Assembly (NCBI RefSeq): GCF_036588685.1
Contig: NC_086381.1
Coordinates: forward strand, 46,499,431 to 46,563,430
Origin: Mytilus trossulus
Lineage: Eukaryota; Mollusca; Bivalvia; Mytilida; Mytilidae
Reading direction: 5' to 3'
DNA length: 64,000 bases
In this document: one piece after another, positions 12,446-24,950 of the stretch
Layout: the number at the start of each line of letters is the position of its first letter
Position numbering within the stretch: the first letter of the stretch is position 1
The notes under the pieces: generated by a model
Told to the model about the DNA's origin: nothing
The model's database searches: none
What the model saw: the letters and a program-made list of their open reading frames with translations, nothing else
Translations under genes and position numbers: made by a program

Positions 12446-15400
12446 TCTGAGTTAGGCCTAATCACTCTAAGACATAAGCCCGAATTTCCAGCTCCTTTGT
12501 AGCAGTGGTCTTATCAGACATCATGCTGATGCCAATTACCCCTAGACCAGTATCATGCTGGGTTTGATTATCTTAATCCCCTAAATAACTGGTCACATAA
12601 CTATTATATTACTTAATACATTTCATTTTTAGTACAGTTACAAATGTGTATAAATGATTCCTAGTGAATATTGATATAGAAATTAAATAATAAAAGTTTG
12701 GTCATTTGAAAGTTATACATCAGAATGTTCTATGACCATCTCCTTTGTTCTCGTCAGTATCCAGGATAAAATATAAATGCACATTTCAACATTATACACG
12801 TACATACTTCTACTTCTCTGACTTATAATGTTATACAATCATTGATGTTAATGTTAAAAAGAAGGCCTTACATGATCTAATTATATAAGTCAATATTATT
12901 AGAAAAATACTTATTTGGTTAAGACGATAACATATAGCTTACTTTATTCTAGCATGACAATCTGAATCATCATTATTTAAATAAATATTTTCATATTTTA
13001 TTTTTATTTTCATACATCGTTTCCGTTCATTCTCATTTATCAATACGAGATCCATAAAGTACACATACAACTAAATACGATTGATCAGATAAAAAAAAAA
13101 CCCGTAGGATATATAATTCAGGTCCACCTACATGATGACATGTTTGCATGAGCTTGAAAAGTTTTGTTTTATCCAATAAATGACAACACACTCGTACTAT
13201 ATCAACTATTTAACTTACACCCTGCTTAATATTCAAAGTAATAAAAAAAACCTTGCCAAAAGCCGTTTCAGGAATCGATTTTAAAATATCTTTATCAAAT
13301 GTTAATGAAGTATCAATGATATGGTTTATTCGGTGAGCTGAATTTTCCGATTACAGTACTACTATATAGGAACCTATGTCTTATTAAGTACGGAAAGATT
13401 TGACTAAGTGTCAAACATGACACTTGTCACCTGTTTAGTCTTCATATAAAAGATAATCAGTTTTATCTTTATTGTCGACTTCATAAAAGCCTTTAATGTC
13501 TAGATTTCGCTTTTCATTCATGTTTTAATTTTATGGTTGCGGTTTTTAAAACCTTTTGCTATCAAATAAATTTGTACTTGGATTTCAGCATGTACACAAT
13601 ATTTTTGGTTACCCTAATAACTTCTTGTTTTATGATTTCTGAAAGTACACTTGAAACTAATGGTAAAATTCAAAATTCAAAATTCGAGAAAAATGGAAAT
13701 TAATAAATATAAAACAAAATCACAGAGAATAGGAAATCTATTATCTAGCGGTATACGAATATCTGCTTAGAAAGATGATGGTGTGTCTATAGTTTCTTTC
13801 TCCAAAAATAAACAGAACCTTAAAGTCCAGAGTCCAGGGTCCAGACCATACCTTTAGAACGGTATATTTTATACAATATTTACCTGTTAAACCATGATAT
13901 TACCAATTCACAGCATGCAGACTTAACAGATGTTGTCCCTGAATCTCACTGGTTTTAATGACTATAGTAAAAACAACAAGCGTCCAAAAGGACAATTAAC
14001 CCAATTACGAATTAACATATGCTACAAATGCAATTACTTAAGGATTACGGACTTTCCGTTTAAAATTTTCCATGAAGTTCGGTATTTTTTTTAATTCATT
14101 TTTTAATACGAAATCTTAGGTATATTAAAATGTTTTAGGAAGCTTAACCAACTTTGTGGAATTGGATTTCCTTTCCACTTTTCTATAAAAAGAAAAAGAA
14201 AAAAATATCGTTATCGTGCTCGTATTCAAAATGCTGCAAGTAAACACTTTTAAATCAGTAATATATTTGATAAACAAATAATAATCATACTAATGATTTA
14301 CTGTTTACTACCTTATTTGTGGCGGTTGGAATCAAACGTGGATAATAAAAAAATGAAAAAATATATTGGAGAACACATACGCATAAGCCCTTTAGTATAG
14401 AACCTTTCCAATATCTGTACTCTTTAAATAATCATTCTTAAAAGCAGATTGAAAACAGCAGATTAAAAAAGGATTAACATAAAAAGCTTTCTAGGAAAGA
14501 AAGAAAAACGATTGCCATACAAATTCTCGTATCACAACAACAGTTTGAGGTAAGAAAAAAGTTTGTAACGAAACACAATCATTAAAAAAGTAATATGAAT
14601 TTATTGACTGCATTTTTAACTTTGTCGGGTATGTTTTAGAACAGAGAGACGCATCATTTTCATTAAAAATGCAATACAACATGTGTAGAAGATATCACCA
14701 AACCTACCGTTTAGTTGCTTTATATGACTTAATCTAAGTTATCACAACAATTATAGTTTTAAGGACTAATTCATTATCAAAAGTACCAGGACTAAGCTAT
14801 ATGACATAGGATTTGATCAACTTCACACAGTGAACGTTTCGTTAGCGCATGCGTATTAGTATTGATTTTATTTTCTTCTTTTGGTACACTATTGCAGAAC
14901 TGGTGTTGCATATTTTGATTCCATATAACGTTGCTGTTTAGGGGTTGATATTAAAGATTTGAAGTCATTCCTTGTAGAGGTTTACAGAAGGCATAATTTG
15001 AATTTGTTAACTGTATATGGCTTGTTCGTTTCCCAGGTAACTTTATAGGAATTTGTTACTCTCTGCTTATTATTGTGGTTTTTGTAATATTTTTTTCATC
15101 TTCTTTCCTTCTGGCCATATTGTTGTTTTTTCTTGGACGCATGGATGTTGACTATGCTCCTGGTATCTTCTAAACGTCTCTTATAATGTAACTTCTAGAA
15201 CTCGTTTCAATTACGAATTGAATATACATTTGAAATTTTGTTTGCATTTTTTTGTTGCGTTTAAAGCTTGATTGACTTTAGAACTTTCCATAATTGGCTC
15301 CGAAGTATAAAAACTATTTTTTGAAAATAGACCAATAGAGCATTTATTATTTGGTTTCCTTTTTTTATTCTTTTTTTTTAATCAGTGTTTAAGTTTTAAT

Positions 15401-15919
15401 GTTAGAAAATAGCTTCTTTTTAAAATTCTTATATAAACCTTATCCGGGAAAAGTTTTTTTCCAGAAATTTCAAATATAATTCATTGTATATCTTACATTT
15501 GTCACCTTTTAACATGCAAAGTACAAATAACAAATTTTATTGTATGCACAAACATCCTTTTCAAATTAACGGTTGTGGTTTTGAAATGTTTAAAGACAAA
15601 CACATTTGTTCTTGTAATTCTTCATAAAGAGGCTATTATTTTTTAAAAACTTTTACAATAAATTAATTTGTTTAAACAATATATATATAATTTCATCCAA
15701 AAGCAATAACATTCAAATAAAAATTTAAAAAGGTACCGTTAGTCTTTCTCAATATAAACAGTTGAAAAAAGTGTGACGTTTTATTAACGTCACGTTTCAT
15801 AGCATCGACACTCCACATTAAAAAAAAAACACTCATCAAAAACCAAGCTTTTGATTTTAGTACGCCAAACCTCGTTTAGTTTACATTAGATCAACAATTT
15901 ACACTTGAACTAACAGCGT
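12446..15919. other. Gene-free stretch
   Basis: I found no supportable exon or RNA gene on either strand. A short hairpin, GTGACGTTTTATTAACGTCA, lies near 15772. AT-rich low-complexity DNA predominates. Confidence 0.4.
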
Positions 15920-16140
15920 TATATAGAAAATAAACTCATCATAGATACCAGGATTAAATTTTGTATTTACGCCAGACAAAAGACTCATCAGTGACGCTCG
16001 AATCCAACAAAGTTAAAAAGCCAAATAAAGTACGAAGTTGAAGAGCATTTAGGTACAAAATTCCTTAAAATGTTTTGCCAAATACAGCTAAGGTAATATA
16101 TTCCTGAGGTAGAAAGCCACATCAAATACGATTCGTAGTC
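15920..16140 (+). repeat. Interspersed repeat, CATAGATACCAGGATT family
   Basis: A second copy of the family at 6085. It reads CATCATAGATACCAGG, TTACGCCAGACAAAAGACTC, GTTGAAGAGCATTTAGG, TTTTGCCAAATACAGCTAAG and TTCCTGAGGTAGAAAG. Confidence 0.8.
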
Positions 16141-17067
16141 GACCAGCATTAAGAACGAAAATTTATAAACTTTATGACAAATAAGGCCAAAGTAGGGTAA
16201 AAAAATCCAAATGTATCTTATAATTTTACTTTTTTTTTTAAAGTAAATTTACAGAATAAAACCATCAATGATAAAACAAAATCTAAGACAGATCATACTG
16301 CAACTGGCATGATATGGCTTGTCACCTGTAAATATACCGGATGCTATTGCACGGTTACTATTAAATTGAAGGCATATCTCGAATCCGGTTATGTAGCAAA
16401 TTAGTTTTATATTTAGCTTAAGTTGTAGAGTAATGTGTAGGATCAAATGTCATACTGCTGGAGAGACTAATCCTTTTCTTATGTTCCTTTGTGTTATGCA
16501 GTTTGCATGTTGTGTCGACTATTATATTATTTGTTTGTGCGTTTTCTGTGATGAATGTCTGTTCTGTATTTCTGTCACATAGTGTTGTCATTTCAGCGAT
16601 ATTTTTCTAACAGTGTCATAAAGCGGGAGGTTTGGCTAGTCACCAACCATCTTCATTCTTAAAATGTCATGTACCAAGTCACGAATATGGCAGTTGTAAT
16701 CAACTATTTCGTTTCTTTGTAAGTTAACGTTTTTTTAGGTTGCATTTCAGTGCTTCTTTTGTTCTTTTGTTTTCCTCTTATAGTTATGTGTTTCTTCGGT
16801 TTAAGTATGTTACCCATATTCGTTTTCTCTCAATCGAATGATGACATTTGAACACCGGTATACTACTATTGCCTTTATTTTAAAGGATGTATTTTCCCAG
16901 TTGTTGTGATAGAAAAATCAAAGGAAGCAAATTGCAATATGTTATCTTATTAAATACCATCATGAATTTCAGACGAAAATGCCAAAATAAAATATTGCCG
17001 TATTACAAAATGCATTTTTTATTCAAGTGCATAGAAATATTTTAACTGTCAATGTATTTTATTGGAG

Positions 17068-17250
17068 TTACACGACAGATGTCGCATGTGGACCATGATC
17101 TCTTCCGGATCACTTGAAAGAACTTTAGATTGTTGGTGGGGCTTGTGTTACTTAGTCTTAAGTTTTCTATGTTGTGTTCAGTGTACTGTTGTTTGTGTTT
17201 TTGTCTTTCTTTTGGCATGACATTAACAGTTTATTTTCTAATGAATAGTT
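17068..17250 (+). repeat. 3' tail of the SQLIRYSRA retroelement family, solo fragment
   Basis: This matches, with decay, the sequence that follows the reverse-transcriptase remnants at 45.2 and 49.6 kb: GTCGCATGTGGACCATGATC, GGTGGGGCTTGTGTTACTTA, TTCTATGTTGTGTTCAGTGT and TTTTGTCTTTCTTTTGGCAT. Only the untranslated tail is present, as 5' truncation would leave it. Confidence 0.7.
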
Positions 17251-18109
17251 TACAGTTTTTGCATTTAGTCCACGAGGTGATAACCAGACCGCTATTTAGC
17301 ACTTCTCCGTTGTCACGAAATATCATTCAAACGAACATCTTTTTGGTAAATTACCGTTGCAAACATGTTGAACTATTTAAAACACTAGGGTTTCTACTCA
17401 CAGGCAAAGATAGTCTGAGCCAGATTTAGCACAACTTTTCATATTATTCTGTTTTAAATCCATATTTGATATGTACTTCCTACTTTTTTTTGAGCGCCAT
17501 GGAAGCATCTTGCGTATGGAAACACGATTTTTGCGTACACAATTATAAGCTTAGTACCATTGTTTGTTTTACAACAAAATTTTAAAGCGGTCAAGTCAGA
17601 AAATACCGGATTTTTTATTCATCCCTCCATTTTGTACAAAAAGATACTGTAACTTCTTGCATGAAATGTTGGTATTGCTTTCAGCTTTAAGCGGATTTTT
17701 CAAGAACCTTAACCATAACTGTATTTATTCTGGATTTTTAAACAGGTAGCAAATTAATGTATCTGATAAAGAAAGACATTTTGGTACTAAAAATTCATCA
17801 TATATTCTTATTTATATGTTAAGTGTATGATGATACACATATAAAATAGAATACAAAGTAGAAGGACGTAAAAGCTATAGGCTTTCATGAATGAAAACAA
17901 ATAACAAAAACTAGTTCGTTTAATACAAAGTTTGAACATCGGTAAGTTATCGTTGCCTTTAAGTTTAGTATGTCATACAGGATATAGATTAATTCAAATA
18001 ACATAAGGTTAAGATGTATAAGTAATTGCAGTTACTAGCGCTTTAAACTTTTTGTATACCAGTGTCAGCGATGATTTTTTTTTATCTTTACATCTTTATG
18101 TTTTTGATA

Positions 18110-18250
18110 TCTTCGTCAATAAAGTTATCATAGATACCAGGAGTCAAATGATTGTATGCTAGACGCGCGTTTTGTCAATAACAGACTCATCAGTGAAGCT
18201 TGAATCGAAAAAGGTTTAAAATGCCAAAATAAAATACTAGAAGTTGAAAA
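18110..18250 (+). repeat. Interspersed repeat, CATAGATACCAGGATT family, short copy
   Basis: Third copy of the family at 6085 and 15920, with TTATCATAGATACCAGG, GCTAGACGCGCGTTTTGTC and AGACTCATCAGTGAAGCTTG. Confidence 0.75.
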
Positions 18251-18710
18251 GCAAGTCACACAGTACCACTATGCACCAAAAAATATATAAATACTGCTTG
18301 TTTTATTGTTCTCTTTCACAAGTGCTTTTGTACTTTTGTTATGAATAAGACATGTAAGAGAAAATAACTTTTATCCCATACTAACTAAACCTTGTTAAAT
18401 TATTACGACCCAAACTTAACTTATATCATGAATAAGCGTTCATTTCAAATAAATATGCAATAAAAAATGTTAAATTATATACCAAATGACAAAATAAAGA
18501 CAATAACAATCAAAAGCAAGGAGTAAACAAGGACTCAAAAAACCAAAGGACATTTACATCAACAGTTATAAATAATAAATAAGAAACAACACGAACTCCA
18601 CTAAAAACCGGGAGTGAAATCAGGTGCTCCAGAGGGGTAAGCATTTCTTGCACCGTATACGGCACCCGTCGTGTTATTTCTTTGTTCAGTTCAGTAATAA
18701 TGGAAGGTTA

Positions 18711-18962
18711 TTATGACTGAGGAAGAATATCAGATATGAATTCTGACACACTTTTGTCATAATGGCCAATCAGCTCATGATGGCGACCGTAAAATTTCTT
18801 GAGTGATGACCTTAATTTGATTGGTTCATAGCCCTGTCTTAGCAACTTTTGAGAAAGCAGTAATCCTCGTTCAACAAAATCAACGTACTTTGAGCTAGCT
18901 CTGGAGTAACGTATCAATTGAGACATATATACTCCATAAGCTGGTGCCGCTGGGATAATTAC
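18711..18962 (-). pseudogene. C-terminal fragment of a reverse-transcriptase-type retroelement protein
   Basis: The open frame reads through [20 protein letters not shown], a region rich in Leu/Arg, then LKKFYGRHHEL, and ends at a stop at 18711. From memory this segment closes large reverse-transcriptase proteins that are abundant in mussel genomes. A TAG lies just upstream of the conserved part, so this is a 5'-truncated relic. Diverged copies of the same segment lie at 45223-45505 and 49601-49860 on the other strand. It lies 154 bases past the 3' end of the TRIM-like gene and is unlikely to belong to it. I cannot name the retroelement clade. Confidence 0.75.
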
Positions 18963-19115
18963 ACGCTTCTAAATTTTAATTGTCGTAAGATTCCATTACA
19001 AAATATATATAATGTAAGAAATATGTTAATACCATTTTAACGTTTCAAGGAAAACAAACGACTGTGTTATCTTTCTCTCTTCGTTTAATGTGTTGTAGTA
19101 TCCAAAACAAAAGTT

Positions 19116-20462
19116 TTAAAACTCTTCAAGCAAGCTCGATTGTTTGGCAATTTTCATTGATAGAGATGTATCATTCCGATTTGATCCACTAGAAGAATTC
19201 TTTATTTTTCCTTTGATCATATTTGATGCAGTTTGTGACATACCATCGAAAAGAAATCGACAGATCGATATCAAAATAAAATTGACAATAAATATTGATA
19301 AAAACCTACCACACTGGTCGAAAATGGTAACATAATTTTCATTATAAAGTCTTACATATAATACCAACGACAAAAATAACGCAATGATTACACAAGCTTG
19401 AAATCGATAGGATATCTCAAATCTACTCGATTGCAATGCGTCTAAATTTACTGTTATTTTTTTCGGCGGATTGCCATGAATAACTAGTAATTCCTTCTCA
19501 TTAATAATATGAATTTCGTCCGGTTTTACAGCCAAATTAATGCAACCATTACATTTTCCATTTTCATCGTATAGAATTAATCTTCTGTTGTCTCTATCCA
19601 TGAAAATTATTTCATCACATTCAGACGATGCTGTCAAAGCTGTTGGGTTGAATGGTTCCAATTTCTCACGGCGATTTATAGCCTCGAGTGACTTGCGTGA
19701 AAAGCGTGAAGATTGTACAGAACTCGATTTCCCTGCTTTGCTGTTCATTTTTTCCTTCTGATAAGAAATGGTTTGTGCTTGTTTTAAATGAAATTGTTCT
19801 ATTGACATGTGCTTTCGTTCTGCATCAAGGGAAATAGTTCCTAGGGAATCCAGCGAGTTTAAAAGTTCTACGTTTGGTGAAAAGTTCAGATTTACATCAT
19901 GCAATCTACTCACCGAAGATAATGATTCTAATTTTAAATGAGCTTGGCGAATTGCTTTGCTCAATCGTTTCATGTTTAAGAAACATTGTGCGTCAGAAGT
20001 TTCATCCTTTGTTGTCCTCGAATTATCAACCAAATGTCTCAAGTACTGAATTTCATCTAAGTCTCCATCAATTTCTTCTTTCATCGTGTCGAAAACTAGT
20101 CCAAGCTCATTTTGAAGTTCAGTTTGAATTTGATCTAATTTGTTATTCCAGATAGCTCTATTCTTTTCTATCTCTTGGAGCACTTCAATCTTTTCTCTCA
20201 ACAAATTATTTAAAAGAGATTTCTTATTTTCTTCATTAGAATTTATATTGGATGTAAAGTTGTCTATTTCATCTTCTAATTCGCTGAAAGCAGCTGAACG
20301 TTCAACATTGTGAATACAACTTAATGTTAAAACATCAACACATTTATTGTGTGTCCGTTTATGACACCTGTCGCAACATGGTTCATCGTGCATTATGCAA
20401 TAATATTTAAATTTACGATGATGATGTGCACACATCAACTCTCCATCCCTGGTAGTGGGCAT
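19116..20462 (-). CDS. TRIM-like B-box protein with C-terminal membrane segments (intronless, 448 aa)
   Basis: The start is supported by an in-frame TAA shortly upstream. Residues 11-38 form a B-box zinc finger: C11, H14, C22, H25, C30, C33, H38. No RING precedes it, so E3 ligase activity is not expected. Residues about 55-235 are charged and heptad-like, consistent with the coiled coil that follows B-boxes in TRIM proteins. Residues about 240-262 are Ser/Arg/Lys-rich. Residues about 270-345 (DEIIFMDRDNRRLILYDENG and after) look like one or two blades of the NHL-type beta-propeller seen in TRIM2/3/71 relatives, where six blades would be usual. Instead two hydrophobic helices follow (about 355-372 and 387-405) and a polar tail with no Cys. 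Function is unknown; TRIM/NHL relatives are greatly expanded in bivalves. An acceptor-like TTTTTCAG near 20508 could mark a spliced 5' UTR. Confidence 0.85.
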   Translation of the reverse strand: MPTTRDGELMCAHHHRKFKYYCIMHDEPCCDRCHKRTHNKCVDVLTLSCIHNVERSAAFSELEDEIDNFTSNINSNEENKKSLLNNLLREKIEVLQEIEKNRAIWNNKLDQIQTELQNELGLVFDTMKEEIDGDLDEIQYLRHLVDNSRTTKDETSDAQCFLNMKRLSKAIRQAHLKLESLSSVSRLHDVNLNFSPNVELLNSLDSLGTISLDAERKHMSIEQFHLKQAQTISYQKEKMNSKAGKSSSVQSSRFSRKSLEAINRREKLEPFNPTALTASSECDEIIFMDRDNRRLILYDENGKCNGCINLAVKPDEIHIINEKELLVIHGNPPKKITVNLDALQSSRFEISYRFQACVIIALFLSLVLYVRLYNENYVTIFDQCGRFLSIFIVNFILISICRFLFDGMSQTASNMIKGKIKNSSSGSNRNDTSLSMKIAKQSSLLEEF

Positions 20463-21430
20463 TTCTGAGATGTCTTGAGTATGGTGTGAAAATATTTACT
20501 TTTCCTGAAAAATATATTGATATGTATCAATAATATTGTTAGAGACATACAAATATACACAGCTTTTTTGAATTCCAGTATGATAAGCATGAACTTGAAA
20601 CCAAGGAAGACAATGAATAAAAGGTTTTATTTGAAATGAAATCAAATAAAATTATTGTTATAGAATGACAGAGAAGTCGGTTTCTGAATTACAACATAAA
20701 AAGGCGGGGGAAATGAAGGAAATAAATTGAGAAAAAGAATTTTCCAATGGAATAAAACTAGTAAAGGGATTAAACAAATGGAAACCAGATACAATGTGAA
20801 AACAGACACACGAATAAAAGCTGGTAAGATTGAGAACTGTTCTACAGCCAACAGAATTAAAAAAATTAATAGAAACCAGGCTGTGTTCTATCGGGCTTTT
20901 TAAATTCTGCATCACAATGCGGAGGACTATTGGTTCAAAGAAAAAAATAGATAACATACAAACTGAAGGCTGAGGATTATGTACGGGGCAATGAATTCAT
21001 TCTTATTTGCATGTAAGCAATTTGAATGAGGATTCTTTGAAACGAAGTGAGACGAAGACCTAACATCAATAAACAGGTCTTAACAGAAACAGCAACATCA
21101 ATGAAAGTTCTAAATCAGTCTTGATGGACGGTTTTGCATATTTATCTTATGAAACGAAAAACGTTATAAAGGGAAACCACATAGAATACAGAAGCAGATG
21201 ATTAAACGTTGATTTAAGACCAATTCACCGAGAAAAAAATCTTTATCCTACCGTGGCATCTAATCTAAATCAACAATCTGTTCAAAGTTACTCTAAAGTA
21301 TCACAAATTCAAGCAGGGTCTTCTCGCATATATGCATAGTGAAACTGAGGGTTTAATCCATAGTATATTGCAATGATGTTTGGAAATATATACTGTAACA
21401 GATGGTTAAAAAAGTGGAAGACTATTTGAT
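20463..21430. other. Upstream region of the TRIM-like gene; nothing recognised
   Basis: This would contain the promoter of the minus-strand gene at 19116-20462. I see no clear core promoter motif or repeat element. The overlapping open frames near 20650-20950 have no recognisable content. Confidence 0.4.
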
Positions 21431-21449
21431 TTTATAAACTAGTATATAA

Positions 21450-21570
21450 AATGATTATAATAATAGTAATTATAATAATAATGATAATAATAATGCTACT
21501 GATAATGATACTGATAATGATACTGATACTGATATTGATACTGATACTGATACTGATAAGGATAATAATA
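21450..21570 (+). repeat. Degenerate simple repeat, AAT / GATACT units
   Basis: ATAATAATGATAATAATAAT-like sequence passes into repeated GATACTGATACTGAT units and back to AATAATAAT. Read on the minus strand it directly follows the tRNA-like sequence at 21580-21660, so it may be the simple-sequence tail of a retroposon. Confidence 0.85.
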
Positions 21571-21579
21571 ATAAAATCA

Positions 21580-21800
21580 TTGGCCTCGGTTAACAATGTT
21601 TTCTCGAGGTGAAAATCTGCTATATCACCCTCTGAGCTACGGGGCGCCGAATGGGACTCTTGTGGTTTTGTACTCAAAATTCAATTTTGTAAGTGAATAT
21701 CAAAGAATGGGTGGTAGAGCAGATTAGTACCCCTCGAAAAAAGCATTGTCCACCGTGGTCAACAATGTTTTCTCGGGGCAACAATATGCTCTAGCACCCT
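21580..21800 (-). repeat. Pair of tRNA-like SINE heads (remnants)
   Basis: On the minus strand two related segments occur. One (about 21580-21655) has CCGTAGCTCAGAGGGTGATA, a good tRNA A-box context, then CGAGAAAACATTGTTAACCG. The other (about 21740-21810) has ATAGCTGATAGGGTGCTAGA and CCGAGAAAACATTGTTGACC. The B-box is degenerate, so these are not functional tRNA genes. Confidence 0.5.
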
Positions 21801-21959
21801 ATCAGCTATGTGTTATTTATATAGTACATTTCGTGTTAATGTATGTTTCAACTCATTTCAACACGACCATAACTCTCTTAATTCCAAATAGGATATTCAA
21901 AATACGGTTATCCAATATAAACTTGTATTGACAATATACGGTAATTAAGTAAATAAAAT

Positions 21960-22050
21960 TGAGAAAAGAAATAGGGAATGTGTCAAAGAGACAACAACCC
22001 GATCATAGAGCAAACAACAGCCGAAAGCCACCAAAGGTTCTGTCTAGAAA
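21960..22050 (+). repeat. Interspersed repeat, AGAGACAACAACCCG family
   Basis: AATGTGTCAAAGAGACAACA, CCCGATCATAGAGCAAACAA and CAGCCGAAAGCCACC recur with a few changes at 51345-51415. Confidence 0.7.
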
Positions 22051-22779
22051 TTAATTTTATCTGGAACACAAAAAAAATTGCCCCAGCCTGAGGCCACCAC
22101 ATTGTTTGCCAATACCAAGTCAGGCTATTGATATTTGGATCGTGTGTTGTTACTAGTATTGTATTTGTGCGTACGTCCGTTTTGTTTTTGCTTTATTTAA
22201 AAGGAAGCAGGTATTGGTTGATGTTGGTTGTTGTATTGACTAGTCTTTTTTGTGATTTGTTTCATCATTTCATACATTCTATTCAGTCCTCAACACAGTT
22301 AATAATAACTTTTATGAGGGTCGACTTTAGAGGGGTAGGTGGATGGTCCTTCAATTCTGTATTATTTTGTTTTTTTAACCATTTTTATTTTTTCTCTATA
22401 ACTTTAATTGTGTGTCTTAGATCACGAAACATCTCACTATGTTATGAATAACACTGATTCCAAAAACTAAAACACCAAAGATCCGAAGATATAAGAAATC
22501 TATACTTTTTTTTTATAGAGAATCCATATAAATATAAACTGGCGTTGTGTAAATATAAAAAAAAAGAAGATGTAGTATGATTGCCAATGAGACATCTCTA
22601 AAGCTTTTTTTACAAATGATATATGTACAATTGGCGCCTGTCGGGTCGCCATTCAAAATAATAAAACAATGACACATGGACCAGAAATAAAATCATTATT
22701 CTAAGTAGGATATGACATTAGAATACGATGTTTTTTTCGGAATTTTCAATATTCTTAGTGCAAATATGTTTTGATTTTA

Positions 22780-22970
22780 CACAATATTGGTATCGAATAT
22801 CAACTGATATCAGAAGTCAAATGGACTGATACTAGTACAAGATCTCGACTAATATTTGTACAGGTCTCGACTGATATTGGTACCTGAGATTTCGACTGAT
22901 ATCAGAAGGGGATCTTGACTGATATTGTTAGTGGAATTCGATTGACATTGGTTCCAGATCTTGACTGCCG
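22780..22970 (+). repeat. Degenerate tandem repeat with GACTGATATTGGTA core
   Basis: At least six diverged units of roughly 30 bp contain (C/T)GACTGATAT(T/C) cores and intervening GATCT or AGTACA-type sequence. Spacing is irregular. Confidence 0.7.
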
Positions 22971-23029
22971 GGAGTGAGGGGGCAATAGGAGGTCCGTTAA
23001 CATGTTAATAACACCTCGATTTTGGCAAA

Positions 23030-23200
23030 AACAGTTTACAACAAATGTGAAAATGATGATAACAGTTAACACAGTTGGGCGAAACAGTTAACAGTTTAAA
23101 TTTATCTAAGATAACAGTTAACAACCTCTGAAAAAGACAAGAACAGGTTAACATAAAAAGGTATTGCTCCCATCTTAACTGTTATTTGTTATTCATACAG
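23030..23200 (+). repeat. Cluster of AACAGTTAAC-type motifs
   Basis: AACAGTTAACACAG, AACAGTTAACAGTTTA, AACAGTTAACAACCTC, ACAGGTTAACAT and an inverted TTAACTGTTA lie within about 170 bases. It may be a decayed tandem repeat. Confidence 0.6.
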
Positions 23201-24800
23201 ATGAGTTAAACAGATGTATAGCAGGCAAAGAAATGTCAAAACAATAATTAAAAACTATATAATGCAATCCATATACTTACATCAATATCAGCGCTTACTT
23301 ACTATACTTGTAAATTTCCTTTCTTTTGTGAGGTACAAAATTTGAGATAAAACCAATTATCTGGTTATACAAAAGGCGAATAGTTATATATAGATATCAA
23401 GTTAACTCCAGTCTATTCATCAGTTAAAGAAATACAATTTCACAATGATCGTAAGAATTTTACAGCAATTATAGAAATTATCATATGCGTATTTACACAA
23501 CTTTAAATAATTGTAGATTTAATCATGATTACATAGTGAATTGTCATTTAGATGTATAAACAAATGCAGGTTTAATTACCTTGTCCTGTTGAAAGTTGTG
23601 CTGGTTTATATCTGGTAGCTGTGTTTGTTTTGTTACATTTTGAAGGATCAGTAGACAGATTTTTTTAAAGAAATTCAATGTAAAAAATTTCAAATATGCC
23701 AAACATCTTTCTTCAATGATAAAAAAAACCCACTATTTAGAAATGATATTCCGATGTGATTAAGCAACATAAAAGCACACACTGTTCTCGAAGAAGTAAG
23801 ACGATGACATATATATGAAGGGTATATAAACCTGAAGACATTGCTGTGGGTTAAAACTAGAATACGTTCTCGAGTTTGGGTCTAGTAATATAGCATTTTG
23901 AATATTTAACTGATTATAAAATATAAATGAGAAATAAAAAAAACAAAAAAAATATTATTCAATTATATCTAATAATCCAAAATAATCATAATCATGCCAA
24001 AGTGACTTGTACCAACAAGATAAACTGGTTTCCTGTCGACGACAGCCCTGAAGTGGTTAATACCGAGTCAATAATACATGTATATCTGACAAGTTTTGAC
24101 AATAGAAATCGAATTATACTGTACAAATTGAAACAAAGCAATAAAATCAACAACAAATTTTATTTAATGGTACCACATAAGGTGTCAACAACTTTGATAA
24201 CGGAAAGTAAAGGAACCACTTATATACTTAATTGCCAATTTTATCAATTTGAAGGAGTATATCACTATATTTAAGGTGTCAATTCCAATGCTTGTGAGAA
24301 AACACTTGATACCATCTTGGGTAGCGGGATATTGTTTGTCGAATTAATAACCGAATTAGTGATAAAATTGGTTATTAAAACTTCATTATTACGTCACGAC
24401 TTTTATATATCTTAGTAATTTGAAATATATTACAATTTGCACATATTAAAATTTCGATTTTATGACCTGCATTGAAGTTTGAAGTATGTGAACTGAAAGA
24501 CAAACGAAGAATTACTTGAAATATACGTGTGAATTTCTAGAGTAAACGTAAAAGTCCTTGGCCTGAAACCAAATGTTCTTCGTTTTGTAAAAAATAAATA
24601 TAATACCTTATTTTCTATATAATTTTTTTTTTAAATTTATATAGAGAACATATATTAATGGATGTTTGTAAAAAAAACAATGGTGAACTTCAGAAAATTC
24701 CAAAAATCAAATGTGTTCAATTTGCGTCTACAATGAGAATTGATCTATGAGTATTTTATACACAAGTCATTTATTTTTAAAAGCTAATAAGCATTGTTTG
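23201..24800. other. Gene-free stretch with one unexplained open frame
   Basis: A 115-codon plus-strand open frame (23927-24274) has an Asn/Lys-rich, AT-driven composition and no motif I recognise. I treat it as chance. No spliced gene is visible. Confidence 0.4.
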
Positions 24801-24804
24801 TATA

Positions 24805-24950
24805 ATGTATTGTATTGCATTTTACATTGCATTATTTTTCATTACATTTCATTGCATTGCATTGTATTGTATTGCTATTTTGTGCATTGTAATGTAATGA
24901 TATTGTAAATGATATGTTTTGTTTTGTTTTGTTCTGTTCTGTTTTGTGTT
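24805..24950 (+). repeat. (ATTGC)n and (TTTTG)n low-complexity tract
   Basis: Degenerate pentanucleotides of TATTG/CATTG type run to about 24900. A separate TTTTG/TTCTG run follows at about 24915-24950. Confidence 0.85.

Noticed and set aside
23927..24274. 115-codon plus-strand frame
   Set aside because: No motif is recognised, the composition follows the AT-rich background, and there is no supporting gene context.
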